Shown: in pieces, positions 1 to 4,039 of the stretch | How positions within the stretch are numbered: position 1 is the stretch's first letter | Layout of the letters: each line of letters begins with the position of its first letter | Assembly: GCA_900550925.1 (NCBI GenBank) | Contig: URTU01000095.1 | Location: 1-6,560 of the forward strand | Length of the DNA: 6,560 nt | Direction: 5' to 3' | DNA from: an uncultured Alistipes sp. | GTDB taxonomy: Bacteria > Bacteroidota > Bacteroidia > Bacteroidales > Rikenellaceae | Notes under the pieces: model-generated | Seen by the model: only the letters and a program-made list of their open reading frames with translations | Told to the model about the DNA's origin: nothing | Database searches by the model: none | Translations under genes and position numbers: made by a program

Positions 1-189
1 GCGGGCCATCCGTTCGCGTGCGGCCTCGATCCAGCCGGCCTTCTGCTCCAGAAAACCGAGCGCCCGCCGCACCGTCACCCCGCGAGGGTAGGTCAGCCGC
101 ACCGCCCCGGAGGGTTTTACGCGGATTGAGATGTTCCGCGCCCGCGGCGACTGTACGCATTCGATCTCTCCTAACTGCGGGTGTGTCAT
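1..189 (-). CDS. YgjP/DUF45-family metal-dependent peptidase, N-terminal part
   Basis: Only the first 63 codons are in the window; the gene runs off at base 1. Translating leftward from the ATG at 189-187 gives a protein beginning MTHPQLGEIECVQSPRARNI, followed by an ISIRVKPSGAVRLTYPRGV segment and a helix ending in AGWIEAARERMA. The pattern 'R-x-R-N-I-S-I-R-V-K-x-x-G-x-V-R-L-T-x-P-R-G-V ... F-L-x-x-K-x-x-W-I' is the usual N-terminal beta-rich part of YgjP-like (DUF45, M48-related) proteins. Their zinc-binding HExxH motif comes later and is not visible here. The family is thought to be cytoplasmic metalloproteases, but substrates are largely unknown. The start codon overlaps the TGA of the upstream membrane-protein gene (ATGA at 189-186), suggesting translational coupling and a shared transcript. 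The family call is fairly sure; catalytic competence cannot be judged from this fragment. Confidence 0.8.
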   Translation of the reverse strand, partial: MTHPQLGEIECVQSPRARNISIRVKPSGAVRLTYPRGVTVRRALGFLEQKAGWIEAARERMAR

Positions 190-1910
190 GGCATCATTAC
201 GAGTTCAATACTGGCACTATTGATCTGGTATTTGCCAGTTTCGGTCCGTACGATAAGCAGATAGTAGAATATGATCCGTATGTTCTGATCGCGGTAGTCG
301 AGGAAGCGGATACTCTGCTCATTGTCGAGGTACTGCAGATCCTCGAATGAGAGACCCGTGTCGCGCAGCTGTTTCTTTACGAGCTCGTCGCCCGACAGCG
401 AAATGAGTACGGTGTCTTTAACTGTAATATCCAGTTTATCGAGGTCATTGGAGTAATTGTATCCGCATTGCACGATGTTGGTGTAGATATTGGGGTATGC
501 GGGATCGGACTCGATGCGGGCATCTTCCGGAAGGTAGACTGATGCATTGTTGACAGTTGCCCCCAGTTCATCTTCGCTGTCGACGCAGACTACGTCGGTA
601 ATCAGCAGTTTCGGCATCAACCGACTTTTGACACTGTAGCTGTGGTCGTATCTTTTGATACCCAGTTGCTGATGGAACATGGTGTCGCGTTCGAGGATGT
701 AATCCATGGCATCGAAAGCCTGGTCGTATTGGTCCAAACGGACGCTGTCGGAGAGAGGGATCAGTGTGGTTCGGAGGCGTCCGGTCGAGTCGATCAGAGC
801 CAGATCGAGTGCCATGCGCTCGAAACGCGCCTTCTGCGAGCGGAGACCGATCGCCTGTGGGTTCAGCGCTGGAATGTACGCCACGGAGGCGAATGCCAGA
901 ATCGCAAAGAGTACGGCCCAGAGATACCGGCCGGTCCGGCGCGAGAGGAACAGCAGTATGCATACGGTCATGACGGCGCCGCAGACGATCAGATATACGC
1001 GCGTTGCGGTGAGTCCGTATTCGCCGATTCGCCGGGCCACGCCGATCCAGAAGAGTGCCACGAAAGGCAGTGATATGAGGCTGAAGCGGTCGTAGAACCA
1101 GTCGTAACGACGTTTCTCGATGAGTATCTGGAAGGCTTTGACCACGAGCGCCGTTATGGTGAAGGCGAAGACCATGTATGAGACGCCGCCGTCGGGCAGG
1201 GTCCATGTTATGATGATCTTCAGCAGGTAGATTGTGAGCAGTGCGGCATAGGCGATGATGGCGGGGCTGACGATCCAGTTGAGGAGTTTTTCGATGATGT
1301 GCGAATTCTTTGCTTCACGACCTTGCCAGCGGTCGAGCATCATCATGAAGATGGTCGGCACGACGAACAATTCGGTCGTCAGAAACAGGTCGAATTGCAG
1401 ATGCTGAAGTATTGTGGAGTGTCCGAACAGGTATATTGCCGACCATATAATGACCTCGCAGAGCCATAAGGCAACGTTTGCGAACAACAGTGCCAGTATC
1501 GCTGCGCGCAGGTATATGATGGTGTCCGAGAGGAAGCGGCGGTTGTCGATGGCCTTGCTGCAGGCGAGCAGTGCCAGCGGCGTGAGGATAAATATGCTGA
1601 TAAAGAAGGAGTCGGAATTGAGCCACTCTTCGAGGCCCGGCCATAGTGCCAGCGGTACGAGCGGCGTCCATGCCACCCAGTAGATGCGCCGCCAGATGGT
1701 ATTGCCGGCCAGCAGGTTGACGACGAGCAGCAGCATGATCCCCCAAACGGCGATTGCGAGCCACGGGTGTGGTTCGGTGTCGGATTCGAAGTATATGATC
1801 ATCGCGATGGTCGAGCAGAGCGACAACAGCAACTCGATGGGATGCCGACGTATGACGGTCGCTGTACTTTTGCGGATCTCGGAGATCCATTTCTCAATTC
1901 TTGGTGTCAT
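186..1910 (-). CDS. DUF4153-type polytopic inner-membrane protein
   Basis: A 574-aa protein starting at the ATG 1910-1908. Residues 1-24 are charged and cytoplasmic-looking (IEKWISEIRK, then RRHP). About ten to eleven hydrophobic segments follow, roughly at 25-40, 49-67, 77-92, 101-118, 131-160, 176-191, 211-236, 242-265, 277-293, 303-322 and 329-349. From about 350 to the end the chain is soluble, with several Asp/Tyr-rich stretches. The sequence RRIGEYGLTATRVY near 293-306 and the NPQAIGLRSQKAR stretch just after the last membrane segment match the layout I associate with Bacteroidota DUF4153 proteins, whose function is not known. The soluble tail probably faces the periplasm or cytoplasm as one domain; orientation cannot be read reliably. 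It follows rlmB by 224 nt, which may contain its own promoter, although I see no clear TAnnTTTG there. It is coupled to the downstream metallopeptidase by a 4-nt overlap. Function unknown; family call moderately sure. Confidence 0.8.
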   Translation of the reverse strand: MTPRIEKWISEIRKSTATVIRRHPIELLLSLCSTIAMIIYFESDTEPHPWLAIAVWGIMLLLVVNLLAGNTIWRRIYWVAWTPLVPLALWPGLEEWLNSDSFFISIFILTPLALLACSKAIDNRRFLSDTIIYLRAAILALLFANVALWLCEVIIWSAIYLFGHSTILQHLQFDLFLTTELFVVPTIFMMMLDRWQGREAKNSHIIEKLLNWIVSPAIIAYAALLTIYLLKIIITWTLPDGGVSYMVFAFTITALVVKAFQILIEKRRYDWFYDRFSLISLPFVALFWIGVARRIGEYGLTATRVYLIVCGAVMTVCILLFLSRRTGRYLWAVLFAILAFASVAYIPALNPQAIGLRSQKARFERMALDLALIDSTGRLRTTLIPLSDSVRLDQYDQAFDAMDYILERDTMFHQQLGIKRYDHSYSVKSRLMPKLLITDVVCVDSEDELGATVNNASVYLPEDARIESDPAYPNIYTNIVQCGYNYSNDLDKLDITVKDTVLISLSGDELVKKQLRDTGLSFEDLQYLDNEQSIRFLDYRDQNIRIIFYYLLIVRTETGKYQINSASIELVMMP

Positions 1911-2032
1911 GGCTATGGGCGGTGTAGGTTATGTCTGGTTGATGTTTATGATGTGTCGGGTATCGACTGAATTGAAAAGGTGATGATTCGAGCCGCTCTC
2001 TGCCGGCTGTCAGCAATCGCGTCCGGTATTCA

Positions 2033-2061
2033 CTCTGCCTCACCTGTCGCTCTGCCTCACC
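2033..2061. repeat. 12-bp direct repeat in the gap after rlmB
   Basis: CTCTGCCTCACC occurs twice, at 2033-2044 and 2050-2061, with a 17-bp period, in the 224-nt gap between the end of rlmB and the start of the DUF4153 gene. No protein gene is supported in this gap. A weak 5-bp stem AGCCG/CGGCT lies at 1991-2008 but has no good T-tract in either direction. The repeat could be a small slippage duplication or a pair of binding sites. Nothing else in the gap distinguishes these. Confidence 0.6.
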
Positions 2062-2134
2062 AGTTTCATTTTTAATTGGGGGACGGATTATTGATAGTGT
2101 GGCGGAGCACATGCCGCGAGCCTTGCCCGGGATG

Positions 2135-2869
2135 CTATTCGCCGATTCGCTGCCGGACAACCTCGAAAAGCATTACGGCGGCTGCGGCCGAGACATTCAG
2201 CGATTCGATATGTCCGATCATCGGGATGGCCAACTGTTCGTTGCAGAGTTTGAGCACCTCTTTCGATACGCCGCGCTCCTCGTTTCCGAGGACTATGGCC
2301 GTCGGTCGGGTGAAATCGGCATCGTATAGCAGTTTGCGGCTCTTTTCGGTGGCCGCCACGACGGTATAACCTTCGTTCTGCAACATCTTGATGGTATTTC
2401 GGATGCTTCCGACGCGGCAGACGGGGATCGAGGTGAGTGCACCGGCCGAGGAACGTATGGCATCGGCATTTACCGGCGCCGAGTTCTTGAGCGGCACGAT
2501 GAGCCCGTGGGCACCGGCACACTCGGCCGAACGGGCTATGGCACCGAAATTCCGCACGTCGGTTATCCCGTCGAAGATTACGATCAGCGGGGTTTCGTCG
2601 TCGGGCACGCGCTCGAAGATATCCTCGACCGGGACATACTCTATTGCTGCGATCTGGGCCACCACCCCCTGATGGTTTCCGCGGGTCAGGCGGTTAAGTT
2701 TCTCGACGGGGACCTCCTGTATGTGGAGGCGGTGCCGGTAACAGAGGTCCTTAAGGTCATTTATGAGCTGGCCGTCGGCACCTTTCCGCATGTATATCCG
2801 TTCGATCTGCTTTCCGGCCTCGATTGCCTCGGCCACCGGCCGTATCCCGAAAATAATATTGTCAGACAT
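2135..2869 (-). CDS. rlmB: 23S rRNA (guanosine-2'-O)-methyltransferase RlmB, TrmH/SPOUT family
   Basis: A 244-aa protein, the normal length for RlmB/TrmH-family enzymes, which use S-adenosylmethionine to 2'-O-methylate a guanosine (G2251 in E. coli numbering) in the peptidyl-transferase loop of 23S rRNA. The N-terminal substrate-binding domain starts IIFGIRPVAEAIEAG and carries RGNHQGVVAQ near 63-72. The catalytic SPOUT knot has all three motifs: DGITDVRNFGAIARSA at 100-115 (Asn107, Arg113), VLGNEERGV at 193-201 (Glu197), and IPMIGHIESLNVSAAAAV at 215-232 (Ser223, Asn225). The frame is open up to 3052, but I place the start at ATG 2869-2867. MSDNIIFGIRP is the family N-terminus, and the 61 upstream residues fall in AT-rich promoter DNA. 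A TATCTTTG element about 20 nt upstream fits a short leader. Members are also annotated as TrmH-family RNA methyltransferases, so the exact target nucleotide is inferred. Confidence 0.94.
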   Translation of the reverse strand: MSDNIIFGIRPVAEAIEAGKQIERIYMRKGADGQLINDLKDLCYRHRLHIQEVPVEKLNRLTRGNHQGVVAQIAAIEYVPVEDIFERVPDDETPLIVIFDGITDVRNFGAIARSAECAGAHGLIVPLKNSAPVNADAIRSSAGALTSIPVCRVGSIRNTIKMLQNEGYTVVAATEKSRKLLYDADFTRPTAIVLGNEERGVSKEVLKLCNEQLAIPMIGHIESLNVSAAAAVMLFEVVRQRIGE

Positions 2870-2889
2870 TGGATTTTGATCTTTTTTGG

Positions 2890-2897
2890 CAAAGATA
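2890..2897 (-). promoter_or_regulatory. Probable -7 promoter element of rlmB
   Basis: On the minus strand this reads TATCTTTG, an exact match to the Bacteroidota -7 consensus TAnnTTTG, ending 20 nt before the rlmB ATG. I find no clear -33 TTTG at the usual 19-21 nt spacing, so the assignment rests on the -7 element, its position and the AT-rich context. Confidence 0.55.
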
Positions 2898-2912
2898 TGG
2901 AAATTTATGTAA

Positions 2913-2938
2913 GGATTTGTTATATTTGTCACAAATCC
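2913..2938. repeat. 8-bp inverted repeat around a TATATTTG element
   Basis: GGATTTGT at 2913-2920 and ACAAATCC at 2931-2938 are perfect reverse complements separated by 10 nt. The spacer holds TATATTTG and repeats the ATTTGT half-motif. The dyad sits just upstream of the rlmB -7 element on one side and over a rightward promoter-like element on the other, a sensible place for a dimeric regulator. No regulator is encoded in the window, so an operator role is inference. Confidence 0.5.
2921..2928 (+). promoter_or_regulatory. Candidate rightward -7 promoter element (TATATTTG)
   Basis: Exact match to TAnnTTTG on the + strand. Transcription would begin at about 2933-2936 and run through the structured RNA region and possibly into the two small genes at 3250. 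No good -33 TTTG is seen 19-21 nt upstream. A second, poorer element, TATATTGA at 2974-2981, lies closer to the RNA fold. Confidence 0.4.
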
Positions 2939-2980
2939 GATACAAAACCTTATCAGCCTATGGAGTAGCAGCGTATATTG

Positions 2981-3181
2981 ATACGCACAATTTAGACATA
3001 TCGAAAAAAGCGTTATGCTTAACTCTTGTTTCTGAAACTTCGACAATTTCACAAGCCATTGAGAGTAAAGCGAAGGCGCTCACGTTTAGGCGTGGGCATA
3101 ACTCGTTTATTTGATGGCAAGGTAGTCGAAGACCTCAGAAACAAGTAATAGAGTTTGTCCGCGCTCTTTTTTTGTGCGTAT
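2981..3181 (+). ncRNA. Structured small RNA, long interrupted rod (6S-like architecture)
   Basis: Nested complementary segments fold collinearly into one rod. From outside in: ATACGCACAA 2981-2990 with 3172-3181 (10 bp perfect); 3003-3012 with 3162-3171 (AAAAAAGCG side against CGC plus T-tract, one mismatch); 3025-3035 with 3135-3145 (11 bp perfect); 3038-3044 with 3125-3131 (7 bp perfect); an internal bubble (3045-3054 against 3119-3124); GCCAT 3055-3059 with 3114-3118; 3064-3072 with 3104-3111 (one bulge); and an apical hairpin 3078-3084 with 3091-3097, loop 3085-3090. Two pairs are G-U on the + strand (3065/3110, 3080/3095) and would be A-C on the minus strand, favouring + transcription. 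Weaker outer pairs (2960-2964/3182-3186; 2948-2956/3189-3200) could lengthen it. The rod with an open centre recalls 6S RNA, the RNA polymerase-binding regulator. The Bacteroidales-1 RNA motif is another candidate, and a leader of the 3250 gene a third. The structure is well supported; identity and exact ends are not. Confidence 0.6.
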
Positions 3182-3225
3182 TCCATTCCTGACAATAAGG
3201 ACAAACATCAACTATTGTTTAATTG

Positions 3226-3237
3226 TTTAATATTAAA
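3226..3237. repeat. 12-bp AT palindrome before the small secreted gene
   Basis: TTTAATATTAAA is a perfect palindrome ending 12 nt before the ATG at 3250. It overlaps the end of a short tandem repeat of TTGTTTAA. This could be part of an AT-rich translation-initiation or promoter region; palindromes of A and T alone arise easily by chance. Confidence 0.4.
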
Positions 3238-3249
3238 TCAAACATTAAA

Positions 3250-3645
3250 ATGAAGAAATTTATTTTGACAGGCTTGATGAGCCTTATGGTAATATCCGTA
3301 TCGGCACTGCCGGTATATGACGGACCGACCTACAACAACAGAGAGGGCGAGAATTGCCATATTAAAAATGATGCTGGATATGAGAATGGTAAAGTGCAGC
3401 ATTTCTCGGATCGAGCACAAGACGAGTCAAAGAAAGATACTGATTTTGACGGCGGGGGTAAGGCTGGAGTTAATGCTGGAATTTTTGAAGTGTCAGGAGG
3501 AGGGAATGCCAGCACCTCGAATGGTACAAGAAGTGAAACTGAACGTATTCGTTCCGGATATGAGTGCAAAACATCATCCGGTTATCACGATGTCTATTAC
3601 GACGGACATGTTGATGAAGATGGTAATCCAATAGGGAAATGGTAA
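3250..3645 (+). CDS. Small secreted protein with Sec signal peptide, unknown family
   Basis: A 131-aa protein. I use the ATG at 3250 rather than the in-frame TTG at 3223 because MKKFILTGLMSLMVISVSA is a textbook signal peptide (Lys pair, hydrophobic core, A-x-A-like end), with cleavage expected after Ser-Ala and before LPVYDG. The upstream bases are A-rich, normal for Bacteroidota. The mature part of about 112 residues is hydrophilic. It has an acidic/Lys stretch, a central Gly-rich segment (DGGGKAGVNAGIFEVSGGGN), two cysteines (GENCHI and YECKTS) that could form a disulphide after export, and a Tyr/Asp-rich end (YHDVYYDGHVDEDGNP). I recognise no named domain. Base composition is visibly AT-richer than rlmB or the ABC-F gene, suggesting acquired or fast-evolving DNA. 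It probably shares a transcript with the lipoprotein gene 11 nt downstream. The stop codon lies in the second copy of a 19-bp tandem duplication. A real exported protein is likely; function unknown. Confidence 0.75.
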   Translation: MKKFILTGLMSLMVISVSALPVYDGPTYNNREGENCHIKNDAGYENGKVQHFSDRAQDESKKDTDFDGGGKAGVNAGIFEVSGGGNASTSNGTRSETERIRSGYECKTSSGYHDVYYDGHVDEDGNPIGKW

Positions 3646-3659
3646 TCCAATAAGAAATG
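3622..3659. repeat. 19-bp tandem duplication spanning a stop codon
   Basis: GGTAATCCAATA begins at 3622 and again at 3641, each followed by a GAAAT block (one substitution and one indel between copies), giving a 19-bp period. Because 19 is not a multiple of three, the second copy is read in a shifted frame as TGG TAA, which provides the stop of the secreted-protein gene. The second copy also reaches the ATG of the next gene at 3657. Confidence 0.8.
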
Positions 3660-3899
3660 AATAGGAAATATATAATTTATATCATTGTCTCTATATTATC
3701 GAGCCTTTTTTTGTCATGTACCAATTGGAACGGCTCGATAGGCCAGCAAGCTGCCCAGCATGTGGCACAACACCAAAGAGGAGGCAAATATATTGGCAAT
3801 GCATCTTCACAAACTGAAGCTCGAAGTATGGCTACAAAAGCAGGGTATAGATATTATGAGTATTATCCCTCTACCGGCGAATGCTTTGGGTATAACTAA
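3657..3899 (+). CDS. Small probable lipoprotein, unknown family
   Basis: An 80-aa protein starting at ATG 3657, 11 nt after the previous stop. The N-terminus MNRKYIIYIIVSILSSLFLSC is a signal peptide ending at Cys21. Leu-Ser before Cys fits a relaxed lipobox (the -3 residue is Phe, not the usual Leu/Val/Ile), so lipidation and membrane anchoring are likely but not certain. The mature part has a Gln/His-rich stretch (IGQQAAQHVAQHQRGG) and then an aromatic C-terminal segment (GYRYYEYYPSTGECFGYN) with a single further cysteine. I recognise no known domain. Codon use is AT-rich like its partner's and unlike that of the flanking housekeeping genes. The tight spacing and shared strand imply co-expression with the secreted protein and suggest that both act at the cell envelope. 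Two hairpins follow the stop and the second probably ends the transcript. A real gene is likely; function unknown. Confidence 0.68.
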   Translation: MNRKYIIYIIVSILSSLFLSCTNWNGSIGQQAAQHVAQHQRGGKYIGNASSQTEARSMATKAGYRYYEYYPSTGECFGYN

Positions 3900-3912
3900 T
3901 CCGTTCCTATGC

Positions 3913-3938
3913 ATGGCTGAGTGGTAATCTCAGACCAT
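3913..3938 (+). other. Stem-loop just after the lipoprotein gene
   Basis: ATGGCTGAG at 3913-3921 pairs with CTCAG at 3929-3933 and CCAT at 3935-3938, leaving A3934 as a one-base bulge and a 7-nt loop TGGTAAT. There is no T-tract after it, so it is unlikely to terminate alone. It could stabilise the 3' end of the two-gene message. Confidence 0.45.
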
Positions 3939-3948
3939 AAATCTCATA

Positions 3949-3990
3949 AACACCGTCCCTGCTGGATATAGTTAGGGACGGTGTTATTTT
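3949..3990 (+). terminator. Intrinsic terminator between convergent transcripts
   Basis: AACACCGTCCCT at 3949-3960 and AGGGACGGTGTT at 3974-3985 form a perfect 12-bp stem with a 13-nt loop, followed on the + strand by ATTTT. It lies 49 nt past the lipoprotein stop and 54 nt past the end of the leftward ABC-F gene. The T-run favours rightward termination; the minus-strand side is less T-rich, but the stem may also stop the ABC-F transcript. Confidence 0.82.
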
Positions 3991-4039
3991 GGGGATATTA
4001 ATGAATGGTATAGGGTGATCGACTATATCTTGTTTATGA

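Noticed and set aside
18..350. A 110-codon + strand frame at the left edge
   Set aside because: It is antisense to the YgjP-like gene and the end of the DUF4153 gene, with an Arg/Pro/Ala-rich translation typical of a shadow.
1894..2160. An 88-codon minus-strand frame in the rlmB to DUF4153 gap
   Set aside because: It overlaps both neighbours out of frame, has low-complexity Arg/Ser composition, and contains the direct repeat; no supporting motif.
2870..3052. N-terminal extension of RlmB to an upstream start
   Set aside because: The added residues have no family similarity and would consume the AT-rich promoter DNA; MSDNIIFGIRP is the natural N-terminus.
2869..3114. An 81-codon + strand frame over the region upstream of rlmB
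   Set aside because: It runs antisense across the rlmB promoter element and into the RNA helices, has no signal or domain, and its extent is explained by chance openness in AT-rich DNA.
2981..3181. Signal recognition particle RNA or tmRNA as the identity of the structured RNA
   Set aside because: The conserved SRP domain IV sequence (the GGAAGGAAGCA-like region) is not present, and there is no tRNA-like end or tag reading frame for tmRNA.
3223..3249. TTG start for the secreted protein
   Set aside because: It would add nine residues before a canonical signal peptide; the ATG at 3250 with A-rich upstream sequence is the better start.
2870..3250. CRISPR array or mobile-element ends around the accessory island
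   Set aside because: No regularly spaced repeats, no transposase or integrase, and no matching terminal repeats or target duplications flank the small-gene island.
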